A stretch of DNA of 64,000 bases. Source: Neurospora tetrasperma FGSC 2508 (lineage: Eukaryota; Ascomycota; Sordariomycetes; Sordariales; Sordariaceae). Below the pieces are notes generated by a model. That model made no database searches and was not told where the DNA came from. It saw only the letters and a program-made list of their open reading frames with translations. Position numbers and translations under genes: made by a program. Below are positions 1 to 11,012 of this stretch, one piece after another (position 1 is the stretch's first letter; each line of letters begins with the position of its first letter). The stretch covers positions 3,016,904 through 3,080,903 of the forward strand of contig NW_009799103.1 in assembly GCF_000213175.1 (NCBI RefSeq). The letters are read 5' to 3'.

Positions 1-1271
1 GCGGCGGAAGGTGTCGGCATGCTGGGCAATGGTGGTCTCGAAGTCCTCGAGGTTGCCGACGCGCACGGCGCGGACGAGCAGGAAGTACGGGTGGAGAGTG
101 GCTTCCATGGTCAGTTGACGGAAGATGGCGCGGTCGGGGATGTCGCCCATGAGGAGCTCTACGACGAGCAGGAGCTTGGTCGCCGTCTGGCTGAAGCCAA
201 GCGCGCAGGCGCTCGAGGGAGCCTTCCGTGTCGCCGCAGTGAGATGCTCATGGGCCTCGGTGTACCGTAGCTGAATAGCCCGGACACGGCCGAGGTAGTA
301 CAGGAAACGCGCGACCTGGTTGTTGGCAGCGTTCTCGGGGAACTGCGTATGCTGCACCAGCAGATCGGCCTGGGAGATATGCGACGTGAGGAGGTAGTTC
401 CGGAGCAGGAGGACGATGACGGAAGCCTGGGTGTCGATATCCTTTCGTAGCACGGCGGTTCGGAGAGCGGCGAGGAGGATGGGGCGGATCGACACAATCG
501 GCGACTGGGGGGAAGGCGGGAGGGGAGCGAGCTGCTCGGCAAAGAGCGAGAAGTAAAAGTACACCTTGGCCGAGAGGCTGTCTAATGTGCGGCGGTTGAG
601 GGACTGGATACGCTCGGAAAGGAAACGCGACAGGGCGAATCCGCGCTGGAACTGTTTGGTGTCGTAGAGGTGGACCTGCGCCAGAATGCCTAGGAAGATG
701 TCGATCTCAGGAATAACCTCCTTGGGTTCCTTCTTGCCACCGTTCTTAGCTGGCGACTTGGATCCCGAGTCGATCTCCATCTCTGAGCTGCTGCCGAGAG
801 TCACATTTGGCCGGTCGACAGCGAGCAGCAGGTGCTCGGCAACTTGAGTATTGGGTGAGGACGCGGAGAAGGTTTCTGAGACGACTTGTGCGAGGATGTC
901 GGGCGTCAGGCGTTTCCGGATCGACGAGATGGATCGCAGTGCCCGTAGAGAGAATCTGGGATCGAACAGGGCAACAGCACGGTCTAGCAGCGCAAAGTTG
1001 CTCTTGATATCTGCGCAAGCGAGTGATGGTTAGTTCAGCTCGCAAAGATAGAAGCTGGGGATTGGGAAGGTATCGTACCGCTGACGGTTTGGGCGACGGG
1101 GTCGACCTGGGCCTCAACCTCGCCGGCCTTGGTGTCGTCTTCCATGGCAATGTCACCATCGGCGTCGTTGGGAGGTTGCGCAGAGTTCTGCTTGTTCTTG
1201 GGAGGGGGGACAACGACGGTCATTTCGTCCTCGCCTTGCTTTCCCGACTTCTTGGTATCCTTGTCCGTCAT
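1..1271 (-). CDS. rpn3: 26S proteasome regulatory subunit Rpn3 (PSMD3), C-terminus beyond the window
   Basis: Non-ATPase lid subunit of the 19S regulatory particle, which helps assemble the lid and position substrate receptors on the proteasome. Exon 1 is 1079-1271 and exon 2 runs from 1010 off the left edge. The 68-base intron has a GTACGA donor and a CAG acceptor, and joins VSG/D to IKSNF in frame. The first ~78 residues are polar and low in complexity. They are followed by the alpha-helical repeat region typical of Rpn3, with recognisable stretches such as RTAVLRKDIDTQASVI (about residue 265) and LTAATRKAP. About 401 codons are present. The family is usually 480-570 residues, so the C-terminal PCI domain must lie outside the window. 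The start is the first ATG of the frame, just ahead of an acidic Lys/Asp-rich N-terminus. Identity rests on remembered family sequence. Confidence 0.9.
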
Positions 1272-2596
1272 GTCGAGATCCTTTCCACCCCAATAGCTTC
1301 CGTGCTCAAGTGGTTCCTTATCTAGAGCGGTTCCGGGTTATAAGCTGGCTGGGCTAGAGGTCGTGGTTGCTGCGTTGGTAACAGCCCGATGGTCGATGGG
1401 AAACGGGGTGATGATGTGGTGGGGGGTTGACGGTTGCGTTGGCGCGGTGGGTGATGTTGGAGTGCTGTGGTGCGGTGATGATGACGCCGTTTTGGTGGGC
1501 AACCTAATAGTGCAGAGGTATGAGTTCGAGTTGCTTGGGGCGATCTCGCGAAGCGCGCCCTTCTTGCAAGCCTGGAGCAAGCACCTTTTAGCAGCAGCAG
1601 CTGGCAGAGTCGCAGTGGATCTAGCTCACGGCGGGGAATGGAGCACTAGAGAGGAGGTACCTATGGGGGTGACCTCGTCGTCGGCGTTATTGAGCGAGGG
1701 TCAAGGGCAAACTGCTTCGTCGTCGTCGTTGTCGATAACTACTAGGTAATCCAACCCAAGCTGTGTACTCGGAGTTCGGTGCAGGAAAGGAAAGTTCGAG
1801 CTTCACAGACCCAGTTTGCTTGATGGGAGTTGTTGAACTGATTGAAAGTGCCGGTCACGGTTGGTCGCCAAACGGACACGGGCCAGCATACAAGAGCGGA
1901 CGACCAACTGAAGGGCCGCCCTGTGCAGTGAGTGCTATGGTGGCCTTCGGACAAGCTCCAGAAGAGCTTCACACATCTAGGCATTATGATTGGCCGGATT
2001 GTCTTGAATGGGTCCACTGCGGCTCGTCACTGACGTTGTTGATGTGTTGCCTGTCGACGACGTTCCAGGCAGGCTCGAGGCAGGGTACTTAGGTACTTAG
2101 GTAGGTATACCTTACAATACAGTACTACAAGTGTAGGGTAGACAACATCCCTACAACCAACGTAGACTTTCACAACTGAGTTCGTCTTGGGAGACATGGC
2201 TCCTATTTTACGTCGGTGTTGACAACCGTCGCCTATATAATTTCTAGTCTTCGCTTTCTGTCTGTATTCCCAGGATGGCATCATTACGGGGTTGAATATG
2301 CATATGCCTCCTGAACCCTGCATGATCTGGCATATCACGTCAAATCTTCACTTGCTGTTAACTCATTGAATTTGGAGCTTGTTTCTGTAACCCATAAAGG
2401 ATTGATGCTTCAACCAAAGCCATATTATGGGTAGCTCATGCCAGGGATAAACATACAAGTATCCCGAGATGAATGTATTTCCTCCGTCTCATCCAGTACG
2501 CCACCCTTTCCATTTCCCACCCCAAAAGAATTACCACATCCATGCAAACAAGCGAGACCCGAAACCTATGTTCATTCTGGTCTGAATACCCTTCCA
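1272..2596. other. Intergenic: rpn3 upstream region and taf12 3' region
   Basis: No credible gene. The first ~450 bases should hold the rpn3 promoter and leader, with GTTG/GGTG-rich DNA around 1410-1500 and GCAGCAGCAG near 1592. A cluster of TTAGGTA motifs lies at 2083-2106. Short open frames on both strands have mixed composition and look like chance. Confidence 0.6.
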
Positions 2597-5268
2597 TTAG
2601 AGATCCCCCTTGCCAGGCATGACCTTGGCGGCCTGTACCGCGCTCATCTTGGTGATCCACTGAGCATTGGGCTGCACCTTGCGAACCGTCCTGAGCTCGT
2701 CACTAGAGTAGCCAGGGATACGGATGTTGTAGGTACGCTCCAAAACAAGCTGGATATCGCGGATCTCAAGAACCTTGGATCCTCTCTCTTTCGCATTGCG
2801 GGACGCCGCGTGGAGCACACTCTCTGTAAAGCTATCGGCGAGACCAAGGACGGACTAGAAAGGAATGACACGTTAGCTGATTGTGTGGTGACAAGTTTGT
2901 GAGTTTGCTTAAGGGGGTTAAAGAATGACCGCGGACTTCCGCAAAAAGAAGAAGCAAAAACAGAGGATTGTTCAGATTGTAAACAACGTACCTCCTCAAC
3001 CTCAGGTGTCAAGAGATTTCCGTCTTGGCCCTCAGCCGTGCCACCGCACACCTGTCGGACCAGCTCGTCCAGCTTCTTCTTGTTCAAAACCCTCTCACCC
3101 TCGCCCTCAAGCTGATACGCCGGGGTCTTCTGCAAGACGGGCTGATTCATGACGCCGACACCGGCTGTGCCACCGCTCAGAGTCGGGCGACCAGGCGGGC
3201 CTGCAACGGGCGTGGGAATCTGTGTCGCCTTTTCCGGGAGCGTCTTGGCGATGGGAAACTTGGAGGCCTGAATGGTTTGGGGCATAGCGTTGGGGTGAGC
3301 GTGGGGATGTCCTTGAGTTGAGCCCGCCGCGCTGCCTGGAGCAGTGGTGGGTGTGCCGACCGGCGCAGGTATGTTAGTAGCGGGAATGGAACCGGCACGT
3401 TGCTGTCCAGCGAGGTTCATAGCCGCCGCGTGCGAGAGCGGCTGGTTGGGTGTCCGCTGCGGAGTCTGATGTCGCTGTGAGATTTGAGTGGGCGTTCCAG
3501 TCGCTTGTACCCCAACCATGCCAGAAGGAATCGCCGTGTTGATGGGTGCAGGTGTAGGAGTGGGCTGCGAGCCAGGCTCGGTTTTGATATGGTTCTGGGC
3601 TGGCTGCTGCTGTTGCTGTTGTTGCGGGATAGCAGCCTGGGTGGCCGGAGTTTGGGTGGCGGGTGCCAGATGTGGTTGCGCTTGTGGCTGCCCTTGAGGT
3701 TGTCCCTGTGGTTGAATGGGTGTTTGCGCTGGTTGGTGTTGTGGTTGTTGCTGTTGCTGCGGTTGTTGCTGTTGCTGCTGTTGCTGAGGCTGCTGTGGTT
3801 GCTGTTGTTGATGTTGCATCTGTTGATGCTGCTGCAACTGATTGGCAGTGATTTGAGGTGAACGAGTGGGCGCAGGGGATTGTTGCGCTCCTTGTTGTGG
3901 AGGCATTCCGCCCACACCCGCCATCTGTCCAGCGTTTTTGGCCGCTTGGATGGCGGCGTTCATGGCGGCTGTGGATGGTGCCATTCCAGCACCCAAGGCT
4001 TGCCCTTGACCTTGAACCTGTGTTGGTCCTTGCTGAGGGGCCGCTTGAGGTTGTTGGCCTTGTTGTTGCGGCCGTGCTTGGTTCTGCATCGGGGTGGTGT
4101 TCGCCGCAATCGGGACGGCCTTGTTCCCAGACCCCGGCATGGCAATCGTCAGCGGGGTGTTATGAGGAGGCTTCACTATTGTCTGACGAAGTTGGTTGCA
4201 ATAGTTCTTGGCGTCATTGAACGACTTCTCCGCTATCGCTTTGCGGTTCAGCAAATTCTGTTGCTCCTCGGGCGTAAAAGGCTTCTGGTTGTTTCTCCGT
4301 TCTTCCATGAGGCTCAAGAGATTTACCAGTGTCGTGTTGCTGCTGTTTAGAGTCAGAAACGCCCTCATGTACTTGTTCCTGGTTTCAGATTCCCATTTCT
4401 TGTGTTCCTGGGCGGGTATGGTTGGAGGTATATTGAATTGCAATGCCGTGACATGTTGGAGGACAACCTGGGGGATGGCAGGCTTGTTTGGCTGTCCCGC
4501 TGCTGTAGCAGGCTGTCCAGGACGGGCAACGCCTGCGGTGTTCTGGGGTGTGCCAGGAGCAATCTGCGACGGTATCGGCGATTGCTGAACATTACCGAGC
4601 TGGGGAGTTTGTCCACCTTGTTGTGGCAGTTGCTGCTGGCCCTGTTGCTGCTGCATTTGTGGCTGTTGTTGCGGTTGTTGCTGCTGAAGTGGTGGTTTAG
4701 CCTGGCCTTGGTGATGGGGCGGTTGTTGTTGTTGTTGTGGTTGTTGTTGCTGATGAAGCTGGTGTTGCTGTACTTGGCCGGGCTGTTGTTGGCCAGGCTG
4801 TTGTTGCTGTTGTTGTGGTGGCTGTTGTTGTTGTTGCGTCTGTCCCTGAGGTTGTCCCTGAGGTTGTCCTTGGGGCTGTACTTGTTGATTTTGCTGCTGG
4901 TGCTGCTGTTGTTGCTGCTGTTTTTGTCGCATCTGCTGCATTTGCTGCAGATAGCGCTGCTGTTCCTGCTTCTTCTGGTTCAACTTGTCTTGCAACATCT
5001 TGCTAAACTGCTCGATGCTACGCCTAGCCCCGAGCTTCTCCGCCGATCCTTCGGGCGATTCCTCAAAAGTCTTCCAGAATGTGGCCAATCCGTTTTCGTA
5101 GCTAGTTTTTTCCTCGGCGGTCAGGAACGCGATATTTCGCATGAACTCGGGCCGCAAGAGTGCCGGTTGTCTGGGAGCAGCACCGGGAGGTTGAGTGTTT
5201 GGCTGCGCCGGCCCTTGGCTGGGCTGGCCTTGACCGGGCATTTGATTCATTGTGGTTGCTTTGTTCAC
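2597..5268 (-). CDS. taf12: TFIID/SAGA subunit TAF12, histone-fold protein with giant Q-rich regions
   Basis: TAF12 pairs through its histone fold with TAF4 in TFIID, and with Ada1 in SAGA, in RNA polymerase II initiation and co-activation. Exon 1 is 2992-5268 and exon 2 is 2597-2854, with donor GTACGT, acceptor TAG and branch CTAAC. The product is 844 residues. A conserved-looking helical N-terminal segment spans about 36-100. Gln-rich tracts follow at about 101-260 and 480-580, with Pro/Ala/Thr-rich linkers. The histone fold lies near 727-800: [10 protein letters not shown] is helix 1, the long helix 2 crosses the splice junction ([13 protein letters not shown]), and [18 protein letters not shown] closes it. 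The protein is far longer than human TAF12 (~160), with all the extra length N-terminal. A second ATG six codons downstream is an alternative start. Identity rests mainly on the C-terminal fold. Confidence 0.88.
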
Positions 5269-6938
5269 CGAAGTCTGATGTCCCGGATTCTTTCAGACCG
5301 TGATCGCACAATCGAGAATATTGGGCAGAGGACCGACGACAGAGCCTCGACGTTGCTGCGTAGGCGTGTGGTGTGGGGGCGAAGGTCGATGGCAAGATGA
5401 AAAGTTGCAAATATATAGGTACGTTTGCGTGGCTCCGTCGATGTAGTAGAAGGTACGTTATTTAACTAACGGCCCTGCGCAGCTCAGCAATCAGCAGGTG
5501 TTTGCAATGGAATACGTGCCCAGGGCTTTGGTACCTTCACACGAGCTGCTGGAGAATAGGATGCCTCTATTGATTGTGGCTTTGGAGTTTTGATGGAAGA
5601 TCACGGGAAGATATTGTTGGCGGTTGGACTTCGATCCGAACTGAAGTTGTTCTTTGGATGAATGGCATGCTCAATCGGCTCTGCCACTACTTATCCACTG
5701 CACTGACCTGCCCTTTGGGCATGTGGCTTGAACGCAGGCATTCATGCTCTGTTGAGCGCGCAGCGCGACGTGTTCATTGGCTAAGCCACAGTTTCTACGG
5801 CATCTTCCCTGCAGTCAGTGTAACAAGGATGTGGCGCTCCTCCCTAGAAATGGCATCAAAGAGCTAGGTGTACAGTCCTCAGCTCACTTACAACGTTGAG
5901 TCGGACATAACTGCTAGTTGTTGATTCTGAAGAGTTGGTCAATTTCTTAAGTGTAACTCCTATTCGATTATTGAAAGATCGTCATTTTGTGTCGTTGTAT
6001 CCTCCAAGCGTTAAGTGAACGCTCATCCCACGCTGTCTTCAACTTCACAATCATGGTCAATCAGTCTTCCCAATCACGTCGCCTGACCACTCTGTGAGAC
6101 TCGTTTGTGATATTTGTTTTAAAATGGTTGTTTGCCGGCATGTCAGTTGACTTCATATTCCTTTAGCCCAGATGAAATGACATTAGCTCGCCAAAACAGA
6201 TCGTGCGCTTTTGACGGATCTTGTAGAGATTGTAAGAGAGAGTTGATTCAAAGTTCACTCATACAGGAATAGAGAGCCATAATTTATGCCTCCTTGCTTT
6301 GACTATGTTGTACATGAACCAGAGTTCATATCCTTGATACCCCGAATGCCAAGCGATTCTGTAGTAGCAGAAAAAGACAACGCTTAGATGTTCCAAGTAC
6401 AATACCACTCCCCTCGTAGCCGCCCAAATCCCTAGCTCATCACACTTGGTTCCCTAAACATGCCATCAAACTCAACAAACGCTGATTCATTCCCTCTGTG
6501 CAATCCCAGTATAGAGCCATAAGCTTCTTTGGACGCCATAAGAAACAACTCTTTAGTCGTGAAGGTCTCCGTACTCCAAAGTAAATCACCATCTTCGAAA
6601 CCACGCCGAGTTGTAAAATGCAAAGCCGTTGCGCTGTATGAAGTTGATCATTTGTCCTTGTCCATTTTGTACTGCTCATGGGAAAGCGAACAGCCCCAAA
6701 CTTTGCCTCCTATTCTTTTTTTTGTTTTGGTGTATTATCTTCATGGTCATCATCATCACTCGTGTCTATACGGGTATCCATAACTGCCAAGTGCTTCTCT
6801 CTATACCATGTTCATTAGTTCGTTGTTGTCATCTAGTCGTCAAAGCAGTCTTCAGTTGATGCATGTCATGAGGTGTTGTGACCGAGAACCGCTGTCTGTC
6901 CAAGCCCACAAACAAGAATTCTGTCGTTACTCCATCGA
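5269..6938. other. Intergenic: taf12 upstream region and AT-richer stretch
   Basis: The taf12 promoter and leader should lie in the first several hundred bases. From about 5870 to 6900 the DNA is visibly more AT-rich than its surroundings and has no long open frame. The one stretch with protein-like composition, on the minus strand at 6432-6650, is treated as a finding and not as a gene. Confidence 0.5.
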
Positions 6939-7889
6939 TCAAGGCGAATCAATCTCCATGACGCATTCATAGTGGGGGTGTTCCCTAGACCGCATCGATT
7001 GATCACCGAGAATCTCCTCATTGCTCGAATCTGGCTCCTCGATCTCGTCGATCCTCGGCGGCGGCAGCGGATCCGAGACTTGCACGCTGCTGCGGCGGCG
7101 GTCACCGACTCTCCGGTAGATACGGCGTGCGCCGGAGGACCCAAAATCATCCGCACTGAAGAACCGTTTGCAGTCTCTAGGGTCATCGCGGTCTGAGTCG
7201 CTTCCGATGCTCTCGCTGAAGGTCCGCTTGCCAATGCTGCCCGACGTCATCCGCTTGCGTCTCCGCTCCTCTCGCTGCCGCCTCAGGATCTCGCGGTGCT
7301 CGGCCTCTTCCATGTCGGTTGAGTCTGAATCGTCACTGCAGTTCAGTTGTCCGAGGTTGTACATGACGCTTTCATCAACCTCTCGATGACGTCGGGACCG
7401 AGACCGACTTCGTTCCGATTCGGCGTACTCAATAGCATCCGGATAGATTACAGGAACACCGGCGTTGTCATTATCATTATCGCTGCCGTCGCTCATCTCC
7501 TCAATAATGAGGTTGGGATTTGTCACAATGCGTCCCGGGCGAGCTGATGGTGGGAACGCCGATTGTGACGGCGACGGCGACGGCTGCATGGATGGCGGAA
7601 GACTATCTGGACCCGGATCGTCGTCTGAATCAGAGGAAGTTGCCGAGGAGGTGGTGCGAGACTGTGGTGAAAGCTGATCGGGGTCTGTTGCTCGGGCAAA
7701 ACTGAAGCTTGGGCCGTAGAGGCCGCCCGGCCGGAGTACGGCGATGGACGGCATTGGTGGAGGGGAAAACTGTGGCGGCATTGGCCCGTGCCAAGGACTG
7801 CCCTTCCGGCTCGAGCCCGGGGACAATGGTGGGGACGAGGGTGCCGCACCTTGGGGTATGACTTTGATATTAGGGTTTGACGGCCACAT
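6939..7889 (-). CDS. Unrecognised Ser/Asp/Arg-rich protein, 316 residues
   Basis: Single-exon open frame. I chose the ATG at 7889 (MWPSNPNIKVIP) over an upstream in-frame ATG at 8114, because the extra 75 residues are compositionally unlike the rest and run through a poly-purine leader at 7949-7980. I do not recognise the product. Visible features are a Pro/Ser-rich N-terminus (about 10-60), acidic Ser/Asp clusters (SSDSDDD, SDGSDNDNDN), an Arg/Ser patch (SERSRSRSRRHRE), a strongly basic stretch (RRQREERRRKR) inside an acidic region, and a short conserved-looking C-terminus ending MEIDSP. There is no signal peptide or membrane segment. The mix suggests a disordered nuclear or RNA-associated protein, but that is inference. 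Consistent codon use and a clean 316-codon frame support it being a real gene. Confidence 0.65.
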   Translation of the reverse strand: MWPSNPNIKVIPQGAAPSSPPLSPGSSRKGSPWHGPMPPQFSPPPMPSIAVLRPGGLYGPSFSFARATDPDQLSPQSRTTSSATSSDSDDDPGPDSLPPSMQPSPSPSQSAFPPSARPGRIVTNPNLIIEEMSDGSDNDNDNAGVPVIYPDAIEYAESERSRSRSRRHREVDESVMYNLGQLNCSDDSDSTDMEEAEHREILRRQREERRRKRMTSGSIGKRTFSESIGSDSDRDDPRDCKRFFSADDFGSSGARRIYRRVGDRRRSSVQVSDPLPPPRIDEIEEPDSSNEEILGDQSMRSREHPHYECVMEIDSP

Positions 7890-10800
7890 GGTAGGCTCGG
7901 CAGGTTGATGCTGGTGAAGTTTGGTGAATTGTTTGATGTTGCAATCTTTTACAAAAAAAAGAAGAAAAAAAAAAAAGGGACGAGCCCGGATTTGGTTGAA
8001 AGTGGTTCGCCGTAGCTGTGGGGTATGATTGCCGCTATGACGATACCGCCCCGGTGGTAAAAGATCTTGGACGCCGGGGTGAACAAGTGGTACACAAGTA
8101 GAAAGAGTATACACTAAGTGAAAGTTGGGTCAGGGTGTTAAAACCCAAAGAAGAAACCTCCGACTAGGAGACTGAAATGGCCTTTGGCTGCTGGTCATGA
8201 TAGTGCTGTCGGATGTAAATTGAACCCAAGCTTCAGCACGGGGGTGGCGAGGATGCAAAGTCCAATGGAAATAGCGACCAGTAGAGGACGGATGCTGTTT
8301 GGTGTGAAGAAAGGATGATGGAGAGATATACCATGTATGTCTCAATGGAAATCTCGTTTTTGCCCGTTCCCAGAGCTGCGGGAGGATGGCAAGGTAATGC
8401 CTGCGGTTGGCTTGTTTTCAACGGGGACGGGAGCCGTAGCCTATGGGAAGATGCCGACAAACATTGCCCACGGTGTAAGCTGGGATCGGCTATCTTCGAA
8501 AGCTTATCCTGAAAAGGCGCAGGATAGCCGCAGGGTGAACGATGACACTATACGGAGAAGTGTTATCTCCCGAGCGGCTTTTATGGTAGGAAAGGAGAAA
8601 GTATGTCTGCCAGTCTGGATGTATGTGTGGACTGCAACGCAACTTGGTCACTATGTATTCGGTTACGGGCTCCATTTTCCAGGTAAGGTACAGTACCACG
8701 CTTTGGATGAGCTCTTGAAAGTCAGCATATAACATCTGGGTAAGTATTGTGTTACGAGCGAGAAAACCCGCAACATGTGCTCGTCTGCCACCACTCGGCT
8801 CGGCGTCCCGGGAGAAGACAAGTGCTATCGGGGAGGATAGTGGCCACTTGGGCAGCAATGCTCCGGGTACCCCTGACTCTTCCCCGGATTCTGTACCGAA
8901 TGAGTCCATGTCGGGATTGTGAAACAAATGCAGACGAGAAACATCAATGGCAGGTAGGGCCGACTGTCGGCGGAGAGAGGGAGTGTGATAGATACCTTGG
9001 ACCAAGAAGAAAAACCCCCTTTCCCTCGTATTTAGTCTAGCTAATGCCGTGCCCAGCTGGTAGAGCAATGTCTCAACTTGGGTACTGCATCCACTTGTCA
9101 GTCGTGTCAAGCGTCTATACGCAAAGGCGCAAGAAAGCGCAATTCAGGGACCAGGGCATTATGTGATAGATAACATGGCCAGCGCAGTTGCCTCCAGGGG
9201 TTCTCGCGGGCGAGTGAGCGAGTTGAGCGGATGAACAAGGGAGATTACGGAACGAATCCTGGGGAGGAATGGTCGACACAAGATAGAAACTGCGTACCTA
9301 CAGCAGTATGTACGTAGGTTACATGGCCAATGAGGGCGACAAATTGGTGTAGCGGATGCATCACAAGGCAGAGGCAGCACCGTACGCGCGGTAATGTATA
9401 TACATCCGGTACAGACGACATAAAAGTCGCATGGAAGTGCAGGAGCAGAAAGGGCGGGGAGGAAGACGCGGACAAGTGGATTGTGGGGTTGTGTGCTGTG
9501 GGAGTGGTGAACTTCTGTGTTTGAGGCTTGAGGTTGCATCACAGATCGTGGATTCCACCGATGCGTGCCCACGCCCGTTGAGCATTGACAAGCACGCATT
9601 GGCGCAGACTTTGAGCGGAACTGTGCCATTTCACACCTTGATGAGGGCTCACTTGAGCAAACATTTGGGATCGAATACATAAGGTATACTGGGACAATAC
9701 CGGGAGGTGTGATGTGTACTGTAATGCCATGGGATGACAGAGGAAGGCAAGTGGTGATAGTCAAAGGAAACGGATGAAGTTCCCGTTCCCGTTCCCGCCG
9801 CGCTCACCGGGGGCGAAACACGTGGAAAGGAAGACTACCTCTACGCTCGGCAGCCCGCACCTGGCAGTCCGCTGCTGTACAATCTAACCCTGGTATGTTT
9901 GTTAGTTTGGTACAAAAAACGCCCATTTCCACTCTCAGACTACTAGAATAGAAAAGCATCCGGGTTTCAAGCGAACGGGGACTACTGTCTTATATGTTTT
10001 TGGACTTTGAAGGCCGTGGAAGACGACGGGGAGAGGCATAAGAAGGCTTCTGTGGCGTTTTCTACCCTGGCTATTGTCCCATGACGCTTCAAACGGAGGC
10101 CAGTTTCTGTCTTTGGAGGCCAATGAGAGTTCCAGATTTTCCCTGTTCAACCCATGACCGAAGAACCAAACTAACAAACAAACCAGTATTGAATTGTACA
10201 TACACCGCCGAATGCCATTGTCCACTTTGATTGTCAGCTGCTAAACTCAGAAGTCGGACACGGTCAACGTGAAACGACGGAGGACGGGGATGCCGGCCGT
10301 CCATTCGGAAATCGGAAAGGCTGGCGGGTGCCCCTGGATGCTGAGTGTACAGTAGAAACCCCTGCTCGTGCATGCACCTGATAATGCATAACACCCTCTA
10401 AATGCTAGCAGCTGCCAGTCCGCAATTATTTAGTATGAGTAAGTGCTAAAATGCATATTTGCACATCTGGCGGCCCGTTAAATTGGTGTATATGCACTTA
10501 CTGGTGGGGGTTTTAGGGGTGTTTAGGGCCTAGCAGCAATGCCAAAACCCCCTAAAACCCCCCAAAACTCTTATGCTGGGGCGGCGGGAAAATCTTGGCA
10601 TGGGAATGTAAATGCATGAGCCCTCTAAATGCATGAGCCCTCTAAATGCATGCAAACTGCCATCCTGGAGTACATGCACGAACAGGGGTCTCTACTGTAA
10701 GACAGTGTAGAGCTGTAGTGTAGAAGCTACCCAACCCTGGCCCACATGCCTGGCTGGAATGCGGGGGTGGGGCTGTTTGTTTACACTCGGTGCACCAAGT

Positions 10801-11012
10801 CCCGACTACAGTAACCTACAGGACATCACCCGACTGGCGACAGCTTCACTTAGTTTAGTGCCTCCAACCCAACAACAAACGACGCCATAAAGAAAAAAAA
10901 ATACGCCAGATAGTTGAATCGCCTAGACGGCCGCACATTATCACATTCATACAACCTCTTCACAGTTATTAGGACGAACATTCCACACGTGGCGCGTCGC
11001 AATTCTTGAACC
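7890..11012. other. Intergenic between divergent genes; contains a MITE-like element
   Basis: Divergent promoter region between the Ser/Asp/Arg-rich gene (-) and spc34 (+). An A-rich poly-purine run lies at 7949-7980, GTTCCC repeats near 9780-9798, and TACCTA/TACGTA palindromic bits at 9292-9320. The inverted-repeat element at 10350-10697 is listed separately. The 206-codon minus-strand frame at 8490-9110 has no family likeness and is not called. Confidence 0.6.
10350..10697. mobile_element. MITE-like element with 28-bp terminal inverted repeats and TA target duplication
   Basis: The left end begins CAGTAGAAACCCCTG at 10350. The right end, read on the other strand from 10697, begins CAGTAGAGACCCCTG. 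The inverted match continues to 28 bases with only three mismatches, all transitions. Both ends are flanked by TA (10348-10349 and 10698-10699), the duplication expected of Tc1/mariner/pogo-type transposition. At 348 bp with no open frame it must be non-autonomous. Inside, a 17-bp unit (TAAATGCATGAGCCCTC) is repeated directly at 10609-10625 and 10626-10642, with a partial third copy from 10643. A central hairpin pairs GGGGGTTTTAGGGG (about 10506-10519) with CCCCTAAAACCCCC (about 10546-10559). Superfamily is inferred from the TA duplication and the CAGT ends. Confidence 0.82.

Noticed and set aside
4402-5400. 332-codon plus-strand frame opposite TAF12, Leu-rich
   Set aside because: It arises from reading CAG/CAA repeats on the wrong strand (poly-Leu); not a membrane protein.
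8490-9110. 206-codon minus-strand frame
   Set aside because: No motif and no conserved-looking rhythm, in the promoter region of the adjacent gene.
9044-9115. tRNA-like stretch (GCCCAGCTGGTAGAGCA)
   Set aside because: It resembles a D-arm/A-box, but there is no GGTTCGA-type B-box or closing acceptor stem at the right distance.
10500-10565. TTAGGG-like words suggesting a telomere-type repeat
   Set aside because: Only scattered imperfect copies inside the MITE hairpin; better explained as the element's own inverted repeat.
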